NCBI GenBank assembly: GCA_023404495.1
Contig: JAEYBE010000024.1
Coordinates: 11,050-75,049, forward strand
Direction: 5' to 3'
Source of the DNA: Actinomycetes bacterium
GTDB taxonomy: Bacteria; Actinomycetota; Thermoleophilia; Solirubrobacterales; JACPNS01
DNA length: 64,000 nt
Shown here: positions 16,654 through 23,990 of the stretch, one piece after another
Layout of the letters: every line of letters begins with the position of its first letter
How positions within the stretch are numbered: the stretch's first letter is position 1
Notes under the pieces: model-generated
What the model saw: only the letters and a program-made list of their open reading frames with translations
Databases searched by the model: none
Told to the model about the DNA's origin: nothing
Translations under genes and position numbers: made by a program

Positions 16654-16804
16654 AAACTAACGCGTTCCTCGCGCCAGCCGGCCGAGGTGTTTTTTTGTCG
16701 CCCGCGGGTTTGTCACCCGCTCTGGGCGACCGCAGGCGCAGCCCGATCACCGCGGGCGCCTGTGATCCGAAACCTGCTTTTTAAAGACTTGGACCGATAG
16801 AGAA
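16654..16804 (+). promoter_or_regulatory. Structured leader of rpmG-secE-nusG with terminator-like hairpin
   Basis: Below a possible -10 box (TAAACT at 16653-16658) the leader has CCTCG/CGAGG (16667-16671, 16683-16687) followed by seven Ts (16690-16696), like a premature terminator. Next comes a strong stem: GTCGCCC/GGGCGAC (16697-16703, 16724-16730) enclosing GCGGGT/ACCCGC. A third stem pairs CAGGCGC (16733-16739) with GCGCCTG (16756-16762). The arrangement could attenuate the operon. Confidence 0.4.
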
Positions 16805-16969
16805 ATGGCACGCGGAGACGTAAGAATCGCTGTGACGCTCGCCTGCGAAGAGTGCAAGCGCCACAACTACCAGACGAACAAATCGAAGCGGAACAACCCG
16901 GACCGCATCGAGATGAAGAAGTACTGCCGCTGGTGCGGCGGTCACCGTCCGCACAAGGAGACGAGGTAG
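16805..16969 (+). CDS. rpmG: 50S ribosomal protein L33
   Basis: A 54-residue protein, MARGDVRIAVTLACEECKRH onward, with the L33 pattern and two CxxC pairs (CEEC and CRWC), so it is the zinc-binding form of L33. It is part of the large subunit near the E site. It opens the rpmG-secE-nusG-rplK-rplA operon, with secE seven bases downstream, the order commonly seen in Gram-positive bacteria. Confidence 0.93.
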   Translation: MARGDVRIAVTLACEECKRHNYQTNKSKRNNPDRIEMKKYCRWCGGHRPHKETR

Positions 16970-16975
16970 CTCCAA

Positions 16976-17383
16976 GTGGCGCGTAATCGCCAAAAGGCAA
17001 AGCAGCGCAAGGCCAAGCAGGAGGCCAACGCCGGCAAGGGCGGGGCTCCCGCGGAGCCGGTAGGCGCACCGCCGGTCGACGAAGGCACGGTCAAGGCCGC
17101 CGCCTCGGTCGAGGCTGCCGAAGAGATTCGCCGCACGGCCAAGCTCAAGCCCGAGCCCGCCAAGTCGCAGCCAAAGGCCAAGGACAAGGCGCCCAAGGAG
17201 AAGGGCCGCTTCCGCACCTTCCTGCGCTCGTCATGGGCCGAACTTCGCCGCGTCCAGTGGCCGGATCGCAAGCAGATGTCGACGATGACGTCGATCGTCA
17301 TCGGCTTCGTGATCATCGCCGGCGCCTACCTTGGCGCAATCGACTGGGTCGCCCAGCAGATCGTCAACTTCCTGGTTTTCTAG
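16976..17383 (+). CDS. secE: Preprotein translocase subunit SecE
   Basis: A 135-residue protein from a GTG start. Residues 1-75 are a charged, Ala/Pro/Lys-rich extension longer than in most SecE proteins. The core follows: FLRSSWAELRRVQWPDRKQM, the amphipathic helix, then one membrane helix (about residues 103-128). SecE clamps SecY in the Sec translocon. It lies between rpmG and nusG as is usual. Confidence 0.93.
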   Translation: MARNRQKAKQRKAKQEANAGKGGAPAEPVGAPPVDEGTVKAAASVEAAEEIRRTAKLKPEPAKSQPKAKDKAPKEKGRFRTFLRSSWAELRRVQWPDRKQMSTMTSIVIGFVIIAGAYLGAIDWVAQQIVNFLVF

Positions 17384-17414
17384 CCACAGGTCTTCTAGAG
17401 AGAGTCTTCCCCCA

Positions 17415-18008
17415 ATGTTTTCCTGGTACGCAATCAACACCTACTCCGGTCACGAGAACAAGGTCAAGCAGAACCTTGAGCACCGCATCGTCTCGATGAA
17501 TCAACGTCAGGCGATCCGCCGCATCGTGATTCCCACCGAGACCGTGACCGAGATGAAGGACAACAAGAAGGTCGACAAGGAAGTCCGCACAATGCCGGGC
17601 TACCTGCTGGTCAACATGGAAGTCAACGAGGACTCCTGGGGCGTCGTCAAGGGCACGCCCGGCGTGACCGGCTTCGTCGGCAACCAGACCGACCCGGTGC
17701 CGCTCGCGCAGAGCGAGGTCGACCGACTGCTGGCCACCACCAACGTCGCCGCGGCAGGTCCGCAGACGAGCAGCGCCGGCGCAGGCGCAGGCGGTGGCAC
17801 GGGCACGGGCGCCCCGAAGGCGCAGCCCGCGGCCGCTCAGTTCAGTATCGGCGAGACCGTCAAGGTCATCTCCGGTCCGCTTTCAGACTTCTCCGGCGAG
17901 ATCGCCGAAATCAACGAAGATGCACACAAACTCAAGGTGCTGGTCTCGATCTTCGGCCGTGAGACTCCGGTCGAGGTCGGATATGACCAGGTGAAGAAGG
18001 TTTCGTAA
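17415..18008 (+). CDS. nusG: Transcription termination/antitermination factor NusG
   Basis: The ATG at 17415 (MFSWYAINTYSGHENKV) begins a 197-residue NusG. The NGN domain (about 1-105) binds RNA polymerase; a Gly/Ala/Thr-rich linker (about 112-140) leads to the KOW domain, which contains ISGPLSDFSGEIAEIN. The linker is longer and less ordered than usual. The TAA overlaps the ATG of rplK by one base. NusG affects pausing, Rho termination and transcription-translation coupling. Confidence 0.96.
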   Translation: MFSWYAINTYSGHENKVKQNLEHRIVSMNQRQAIRRIVIPTETVTEMKDNKKVDKEVRTMPGYLLVNMEVNEDSWGVVKGTPGVTGFVGNQTDPVPLAQSEVDRLLATTNVAAAGPQTSSAGAGAGGGTGTGAPKAQPAAAQFSIGETVKVISGPLSDFSGEIAEINEDAHKLKVLVSIFGRETPVEVGYDQVKKVS

Positions 18009-18430
18009 TGGCCAAGAAAGTAATGACCCTGATCAAGCTGCAGGTCCCTGGTGGACAGGCCAACCCGGCACCGCCGGTCGGCCCGGCGCTCGGTCAGCAC
18101 GGCGTCAACATCATGGACTTCTGCAAGGCGTTCAACGCCCAGACGCAGCAGGACAACGGGACGATCATCCCGGTCGAGATCACGGTCTTCGAGGACCGCT
18201 CGTTCACGTTCATCACCAAGACGCCCCCGGCGGCGGTGCTGATCAAGCAGGCGATCAACCTGCAGAAGGGCTCGGGCGTGCCGCACCTGGAGAAGGTCGG
18301 CAAGATCACCGACGCTCAGATCCGTGAGATCGCCGAGAAGAAGATGCAAGACCTGAACGCGAACGACATCGATGCCGCGGCGAAGATCATCGCCGGCACC
18401 GCACGTTCGATGGGAGTAGAGGTGGTCTGA
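18008..18430 (+). CDS. rplK: 50S ribosomal protein L11
   Basis: A 140-residue L11 with the N-terminal LQVPGGQANPAPPVGPALGQ and the rRNA-binding C-terminal domain. It forms part of the GTPase-associated center with L10 and L7/L12 and is the site of thiopeptide action. It overlaps nusG and rplA by one base each. Confidence 0.97.
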   Translation: MAKKVMTLIKLQVPGGQANPAPPVGPALGQHGVNIMDFCKAFNAQTQQDNGTIIPVEITVFEDRSFTFITKTPPAAVLIKQAINLQKGSGVPHLEKVGKITDAQIREIAEKKMQDLNANDIDAAAKIIAGTARSMGVEVV

Positions 18431-19149
18431 TGGCCAAGGGCAAGACTTACAACGAGAAGTACGGCAGCTTCGACCGCGAGCGCGAATACACGCCGCGCGA
18501 GGCGATCGCGAAGGTCAAGGACTTCCAGCGCGCGAAGTTCGACGAGACGGTCGAGGTGCACATCCGCACCGGCCTGAACGTCCGTCACGCCGAGGAGCAG
18601 CTGCGCGGAACGATCACCTTCCCGAAGGGTCTGGGCAAGGCCGTCAAGGTCGCGGTATTCGCCAAGGGCGACGCCGCTTCCGACGCTGAGGCCGCTGGCG
18701 CCGACTACGTCGGCGCCGAGGATCTCGGCAAGCAGATGGAAGAGGGCCTCTCGGACTTCGACGTCGTTATCGCGACGCCGGACATGATGCCGATCGTCGG
18801 TGGCCTGGGACGCGTGCTCGGCCCGATGGGCAAAATGCCCAACCCGAAGGTTGGGACCGTCACCCCGAACGTCAAGCAGGCGGTCGAGGAGGCCAAGGCC
18901 GGAAAGGTCGAGTACCGCACCGACCGCAACGCGATCGTGCACATGTCGATCGGCAAGGCTTCGTTCCCGGCCGAGGACCTGCTCGAGAACTACGCCACGC
19001 TGATCGAGGAGATCGTCCGCGCCAAGCCGTCCGCCGCCAAGGGCAAGTACCTGGCGACGATCACGCTCTCGACGACGATGGGCCCGGGCATCCGGGTCGA
19101 CTCATCGAAGACGCGCGACATCCTCGAAGAAGAGGCTGCGGCGGCCTAA
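18430..19149 (+). CDS. rplA: 50S ribosomal protein L1
   Basis: A 239-residue L1 of normal length, with the GRVLGPMGKMPNPKVGTVT signature near residues 128-146. It forms the L1 stalk that guides E-site tRNA and in many bacteria represses its own rplKA message. It is followed by a large hairpin and then by a fic gene instead of rplJ, so the usual rplKAJL order is broken. Confidence 0.97.
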   Translation: MAKGKTYNEKYGSFDREREYTPREAIAKVKDFQRAKFDETVEVHIRTGLNVRHAEEQLRGTITFPKGLGKAVKVAVFAKGDAASDAEAAGADYVGAEDLGKQMEEGLSDFDVVIATPDMMPIVGGLGRVLGPMGKMPNPKVGTVTPNVKQAVEEAKAGKVEYRTDRNAIVHMSIGKASFPAEDLLENYATLIEEIVRAKPSAAKGKYLATITLSTTMGPGIRVDSSKTRDILEEEAAAA

Positions 19150-19154
19150 ATCGT

Positions 19155-19228
19155 AAATCCACCAATCGCCGCGTAAATCAGCTAATCTGAACCTTGATTA
19201 GCTGTTTTATCGCGTGATTGGTTGATTT
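19155..19228. repeat. Large imperfect hairpin between rplA and fic
   Basis: Two 33-base arms (19155-19187 and 19196-19228) are identical as reverse complements at 26 positions. The inner nine pairs, CAGCTAATC/GATTAGCTG, are perfect around an eight-base loop and followed by TTTT, so it may terminate the rplA message. The region is far more AT-rich than its neighbours. Confidence 0.7.
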
Positions 19229-19285
19229 ATCAAGAGCTTCATAGATATCGAGCGGACGTTCGCCAATCAGCCTGCGCAGATTGCT

Positions 19286-20284
19286 GTGCGGCTGAGCACG
19301 ATCGACCAGGGTCGCGGCAGTGAGGCGCTCTACGCAAACCAGCGACCGCAGTTGCTCTCCCGTCTCTCTGAGGACGCCCGGATCGAGTCGATCACTGCAT
19401 CGAACGCGATCGAGGGGATCGAGCTTTCGCGGCCGCGCGCCAGCGCGATCGCCCGAGGTCGGGTCAGCTTCCGCAATCGGACTGAAAAGGAGTTCGCCGG
19501 ATACCGCGACGCGCTCGACGGACTGATTCGCTCGGATCCAGAGCCGATCAGCGAGCCGCTGATACTGCACCTGCACCGAGCGCTTTTGCATCACGTCGGC
19601 GGGGGTGGGGGGAGCTACAAACGGATGCCGAACGAGATCACGTCGCGGGAGTCCGGCACGCGCGAAGTTGTGTTCCGACCGCCACCTCCCGAGGAGACGG
19701 AATTCTTGATGAGCGAGTTGCTTGCCCGGTACAGCCAAGCGCGGGACGAGAGCGCCGCACATCCCGTCTTGCTGATCGCCGCTCTTGCATTGGACCTGCT
19801 GGCGATCCACCCTTTTGCCGATGGGAACGGCCGCACCACGCGGCTCGCCACGAACTCCGAGCTGCTCTATTGCGGATACGGCGTGGTTCGGTACGCCAGC
19901 CTGGAACAGCGAATCTTCGACTCCAAGCAGGTGTATTACGCGTCGCTGTACCAGTCGCAGCGGCAATGGGTGGAGACCGAAGGCGGACACGACATCTGGC
20001 CTTGGGCCGAGTACTTCGTCAACGTGCTGGCCGATTCCTATAGCGACTTCGCGAAGCGTGTTGCCGCAGCAGGCTCGATGGACGGAGTCAGTCGGCAACA
20101 ACAGGTCGAGCAGTGGATTACCGAAGACGCGCCAGAAGCATTCAGCATCGCTGAGGTTGAGTCTGCGCTGCCCGGCGTGAGCAACTCAACGATTCGATTG
20201 GTGCTGGCGAGGATGCGCGACGAGGGCAAGCTCTCTGCGACTCGCGGCCGATCTGCCAAGTGGCGCAAGACAGACGCGCAGTGA
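19286..20284 (+). CDS. Fic family AMPylase with winged-helix tail
   Basis: The 332 residues from GTG 19286 contain the catalytic motif HPFADGNGRTTR (residues 175-186). SNAIEG near residues 39-44 fits the inhibitory helix motif of self-inhibited Fic proteins, and residues about 285-330 form a winged helix. Fic enzymes usually attach AMP to a target hydroxyl. The open frame extends back to 19226 and its translation (SFIDIERTFANQPAQIA) resembles Fic N-termini, yet no ATG, GTG or TTG is present before an in-frame TGA. The start may therefore be non-standard or the copy slightly damaged. Confidence 0.85.
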   Translation: MRLSTIDQGRGSEALYANQRPQLLSRLSEDARIESITASNAIEGIELSRPRASAIARGRVSFRNRTEKEFAGYRDALDGLIRSDPEPISEPLILHLHRALLHHVGGGGGSYKRMPNEITSRESGTREVVFRPPPPEETEFLMSELLARYSQARDESAAHPVLLIAALALDLLAIHPFADGNGRTTRLATNSELLYCGYGVVRYASLEQRIFDSKQVYYASLYQSQRQWVETEGGHDIWPWAEYFVNVLADSYSDFAKRVAAAGSMDGVSRQQQVEQWITEDAPEAFSIAEVESALPGVSNSTIRLVLARMRDEGKLSATRGRSAKWRKTDAQ

Positions 20285-20295
20285 TGCGATGAATT

Positions 20296-20331
20296 TGCCA
20301 AGCCTCCGCCCGATCGGGCGGAGGCTTGGCA
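20296..20331. repeat. Perfect palindrome, CCAAGCCTCCGCCCG type
   Basis: A 36-base perfect palindrome with no loop, arms GCCAAGCCTCCGCCCGA. It lies between the convergent fic and secreted-protein genes, where it could terminate both, although no T-run follows. Copies with nearly the same arms occur at 23713 and 59229. Confidence 0.8.
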
Positions 20332-20350
20332 TTTAAGGCGCTTGCGCTCG

Positions 20351-23300
20351 CTACTTCGTGACTGTGAACTCCTTGAATGTGGCTTTGCCGGCGCTGCCGC
20401 CGGAGCCCTTCAGGGCGATCGTGACTTTGAGCTTCTTGTTGCTCTTGATCAGCTTCACGCCGGCGCTGGAGAGCTTGCCGGTCAGCGGCTGACTTGAGCC
20501 GGCCGGGATCTTCTGCGTGCTTGATCCGAGCTTCTTGGTCTTCTTCTTCACCTTGGCCGTGTAGCCGTAGGTGAACGAGCACTCGGCGCCGCCCGCGGGG
20601 CAGACGAAGACGATCGTCTTAATCGTGAACTTGCCCTTTGATTTGACGAGGCCCTTGGCCGAGGCCTTCTTGGGGAACTTGAATGCGGCGAGATTGAGCG
20701 GATCCGGGGCTGCCGGTGGCGTGACCGGCGCGGCCGCCACCTGACTGCTCGCGTCGGAGTCTTCCGAACGTGTCGTGATCCCGTTCGACCAGTTGACGAC
20801 AAACCGGAGGTACTTGCCCTGCGCCTCGGCCGGGACCACCAGTGAAGAAGTCGCTGGGCCGGTGGTGCAGGCGCTCAATACAGACTGCGACTCGCAGAAG
20901 TTCCAGTAGACCGAGGTGACACTCGGCTCGGCATCGCCGGATTCGGTTTCGGGTTGGTTCTCGGCCGAGCCGGTGTTGCCGGTGACGGTCTGGCCGACCT
21001 GCAACGTCCCCGAGAGCGAGGGGCGCGGCCCGATGCTGATTTTGTAGACCGGAGTGGCGGCAGTCCACTCGTCCAGCTGGTCGTCGTCGCCGGACCACGT
21101 GAGTCGCGCGCGGATGTATCCGCCAAGGTCGTCCTCGTCGACGATGTACTTGTCAGGCTGGCCGCTGGCCGTGCGGGAATCACACTGGCCGGTGTCGGTC
21201 TTGCTCGTGCAGCGGTACCAGGCAATCTGGCTGACCTCGGGCAGATCGATCGAGTCGTCGTCGCCCGGTGAGTTTGCCGAGACGCCGGGGTGCACGGTGA
21301 GCCCACTGACACTGTTGACGCTGCGGTCGCCATCGACGTACGAAGCCGATGTGATTTCGACTTCCTCTGGCACACAGCCGTTGGACTTCACCGTGCCGGT
21401 CTGCGCGGTCGGGCAGTTGTCGCCGAGGTCGCCGACCCCGTCGCCGTCGTCATCGAAGTCGATCGTCTCGGTCAGCGCCGAGTATGTCGACGCGCTGCCG
21501 ACGAAGTTGCCGGCGGTGACGCGCACCTTCAAACGGTGGCCGGCGTCGGCAGAGACCAAGGTGTAAGTCGATTGCGTCGCTGAGCCGATCGGGCTGCAGT
21601 TGTCACCGGCGACGTCGCAGCGGTTCCACTCGTACTCGTAGCCGATCGTCGGAGTGCCGGCCCAAGCTCCGGGGTCGGCGGTCAGCTCGGTGCCCACGAA
21701 ACTGTCGTCACCGTCGATCGTTGGCAGCTCGGTGTTCGACGGCCTCGAGGAGATCCTCAGCGTGAAGTTCGTGCCCGGATCGGAGTTGACCGTGGCCGCC
21801 GCGAAGCCGATCCAGTAGACCTTGCCTTGCGTTGCGCTGATCGTCATCGCCGGCATCTTCGGCCAGTTGGAAAGACTTCCGCAGTCGTCGTCGCTGGTGC
21901 CGCGCGGCAGCAGGTTGTAGTAGGGCGGCACCGGGTCGCTCTCGGAGCCCCGCGAAAAGACGTTCATGTAGCCGTCGTAGGAATTGTTCGCGCCGGCGCA
22001 GGCGTCAAAGCGAAAGTCGTCGCTGCGCGGAGCGGTCCACTTGAACCAGACGGTCGAACTGCGCAGCGGCTGCGCGCCAATCGTCGGCCCGAGTTGCTCG
22101 AAAGTCTCGGGGTTGTAGTCGGCCGTCGCGTTGACGCTGCTCGCATTGATGCTCACCGTGTCATCGCTGCCGAGGTCGATCGCCTCTGACCAATTGTCGT
22201 TGGCGGGCTTCAGCTGAATCTTCAGAGTGAAGCGAGCTTCGCCGTAGGCGTATTGAGAGTCGCTTGCGACCGCGATCCAGTAGCGGCGACCGGCCTCGGT
22301 GGCGATGCCGACCTTCGCGCCGTGACCGGCGCTGCAGCCGTCGGTCGCGCCGCCGATCCCCTGGAGGTCGCCGAGCGCCGGTGTCGTTGTGGCGGCGTTG
22401 AACACGCCGATCGTCAGGTTGCCCCAGGTGTCGCACGTGTCGATCGTGGCCGAGCCCGTGGTGGGGGCGGTCCAGCGATACCAAACCATCTTCGGGCGGT
22501 TGTTTCCGCTGATCGACGGCTCGCTCGTGCCGTAGAGCTCAGCCGCCGTGTTGTAGCCAACTTGCGATGCGCTGGCGACCTCGCCCAGGTCGGTTGCGTT
22601 GGCGAACATGTCGTTGGCCGGAGCGGACCTGAGCGACGCGCGGATCGCGAAGTCGCCCTGTTGATTGATGCCCGAGAACGCACTTCCGACGTGGATGCGC
22701 ACCGTCTGGCCGTTCGTCACCGCCAGTGATACGACGGAGGAATAGATGCCGTAGCCGCAGCTCTGCGGGTCCGAGTAGTTCTGCCTGGCGGGGGTCGGGT
22801 AATCGCCCGGCAGCGCCAGCGAGCCCCACGATCCGAAGGCCGTGATCAGGTTGTGTCCGAACTGCGAGCAGAGCTCCACCGACAGCGTGCCGCTGCTCGC
22901 GGCCGTGTACGAGTACCAGGCAGAGTTGTTGTAGCTCCAGCCAAGGCCGCTGACGCTTTCGCCGATCTCAGTGGTGGCGGCCCGATTGGTGCCGGTAGTC
23001 AGCACGTCGTCGAGCAGTGCCTGCGAGTTTGCGAAGTCGTCGTTGGCCGGGGCTGCCGTGAATGAAGGAGTGAGCGTGAATGGCCCGGTGTAGCTGGGTC
23101 CGCCGTAGGCGCTGCTGACCTGAACCTTCAGCTCAACGCCTGCGACTGCCGGGAAGGGACCCACCTTCGCGGCGTACTTCGTGCCCGAACCGCCTGCGCA
23201 GTCGCTCTGGGTCGAATACTGCTGGACGAACGAGTTCGGTCCGTAGCTGGCCCAGCTGTACGGGCTCGAACTTCCGGTCATCACCACGACGTTCACTCCG

Positions 23301-23575
23301 AAGTCCGCGCAGACGTCGAGCTGGAAAAGCCCGTTGGTCGAGGGCGTGTACTTGTACCAAACGCTGTTGTTGAACGACCAGCCGAGGCCCGAGACCTGCT
23401 CGCCCTCGTCGACGGCGTCGGTCGTGGTGCCGTTCACGGTCTGTCCGATCGTGAGCGGCGCTGCGTTTGCGAGTTGGTCGTTGGCCGGGGGCGCTGCGGT
23501 GGCCGAAGCTGTCGCAGCGAGCAGTGCGCCCAGCGCACAGGCGAGGGCAACCGTCGAACGAAAACGGGCGGTCAT
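20351..23575 (-). CDS. Large secreted repeat protein with type-3-like calcium repeat
   Basis: The ATG at 23575 is preceded by AAGGAG and begins a signal peptide (MTARFRSTVALACALGALLA). The 1074-residue product has four tandem modules, each opening with PANDxxxxA and containing VWYxYT or a variant and a D/E-x-C pair, about 110-150 residues each. An Asp-rich loop (DFDDDGDGVGDLGDNCP) like a thrombospondin type 3 calcium site follows near residue 690. The rest holds Ig-like modules and a Lys-rich sandwich tail. It is probably a cell-surface or secreted binding protein; no enzyme motif was found. Confidence 0.75.
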   Translation of the reverse strand: MTARFRSTVALACALGALLAATASATAAPPANDQLANAAPLTIGQTVNGTTTDAVDEGEQVSGLGWSFNNSVWYKYTPSTNGLFQLDVCADFGVNVVVMTGSSSPYSWASYGPNSFVQQYSTQSDCAGGSGTKYAAKVGPFPAVAGVELKVQVSSAYGGPSYTGPFTLTPSFTAAPANDDFANSQALLDDVLTTGTNRAATTEIGESVSGLGWSYNNSAWYSYTAASSGTLSVELCSQFGHNLITAFGSWGSLALPGDYPTPARQNYSDPQSCGYGIYSSVVSLAVTNGQTVRIHVGSAFSGINQQGDFAIRASLRSAPANDMFANATDLGEVASASQVGYNTAAELYGTSEPSISGNNRPKMVWYRWTAPTTGSATIDTCDTWGNLTIGVFNAATTTPALGDLQGIGGATDGCSAGHGAKVGIATEAGRRYWIAVASDSQYAYGEARFTLKIQLKPANDNWSEAIDLGSDDTVSINASSVNATADYNPETFEQLGPTIGAQPLRSSTVWFKWTAPRSDDFRFDACAGANNSYDGYMNVFSRGSESDPVPPYYNLLPRGTSDDDCGSLSNWPKMPAMTISATQGKVYWIGFAAATVNSDPGTNFTLRISSRPSNTELPTIDGDDSFVGTELTADPGAWAGTPTIGYEYEWNRCDVAGDNCSPIGSATQSTYTLVSADAGHRLKVRVTAGNFVGSASTYSALTETIDFDDDGDGVGDLGDNCPTAQTGTVKSNGCVPEEVEITSASYVDGDRSVNSVSGLTVHPGVSANSPGDDDSIDLPEVSQIAWYRCTSKTDTGQCDSRTASGQPDKYIVDEDDLGGYIRARLTWSGDDDQLDEWTAATPVYKISIGPRPSLSGTLQVGQTVTGNTGSAENQPETESGDAEPSVTSVYWNFCESQSVLSACTTGPATSSLVVPAEAQGKYLRFVVNWSNGITTRSEDSDASSQVAAAPVTPPAAPDPLNLAAFKFPKKASAKGLVKSKGKFTIKTIVFVCPAGGAECSFTYGYTAKVKKKTKKLGSSTQKIPAGSSQPLTGKLSSAGVKLIKSNKKLKVTIALKGSGGSAGKATFKEFTVTK

Positions 23576-23990
23576 TGTGAGGGGATCTCCTTGAACGATG
23601 TCTGCCACGGCGCTCCGCGCCGATCCGGATCCCTAAGCTACCGAATCGTTCGGGTACCAGGCGGAACTGACCGCCGGTCGGCCCCGCGCCCCATCGCCAA
23701 GCGCCAAATCTTCCAAACCTCCGCCCGATCGGGCGGAGGTTTGGCAAATGGAAGGCTTGCCACCTCGCTCGCACTGGCGACCGTCCGGGCTTGGGACACG
23801 GTTTGGCCCGGTTTGGCGATTGCGGCCAGATGCGACTCAGGTGGCGTCTGCTGGGAAGCTGCGACGAGTTGAATCATCCAGCAACGGGCGCGTGACGATG
23901 TTCCCAGGCGGTGAACTTCTGGTGACAATCGCGCCTGCGTCGTCACCGTTAGTTCGACCTGCCGCCCGGGCAAGCGCTACTTTCCGCAAC
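23576..23990. other. 415-base divergent intergenic region
   Basis: No gene was found between the divergent secreted-protein and topA starts. It holds the palindrome at 23713-23744 and an inverted repeat GGTGAC/GTCACC (23921-23926, 23942-23947) about 45 bases before the topA GTG, which might be an operator. A longer open frame into topA exists but shows no family similarity. Confidence 0.6.
23713..23744. repeat. Perfect palindrome, CCAAACCTCCGCCCG type
   Basis: A 32-base perfect palindrome with arms CCAAACCTCCGCCCGA. It sits between divergent promoters, so it is not placed as a terminator. It differs from the 20296 copy only by A for G at one arm position and its complement. Confidence 0.8.

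Noticed and set aside
16697..16770. Possible tRNA in the rpmG leader
   Set aside because: No T-loop GGTTCGAAT-type motif, no acceptor stem and no CCA; the pairing fits simple hairpins better.
17401..17415. AGAGTCTTCCCCC before nusG matching part of the rplD element arm
   Set aside because: No inverted partner or core ends lie nearby, so a 13-base match in similar composition is taken as chance.
23748..23990. N-terminal extension of topA
   Set aside because: The 81 extra residues show no family similarity, include the palindrome, and TopA homologues start at the GTG used here.
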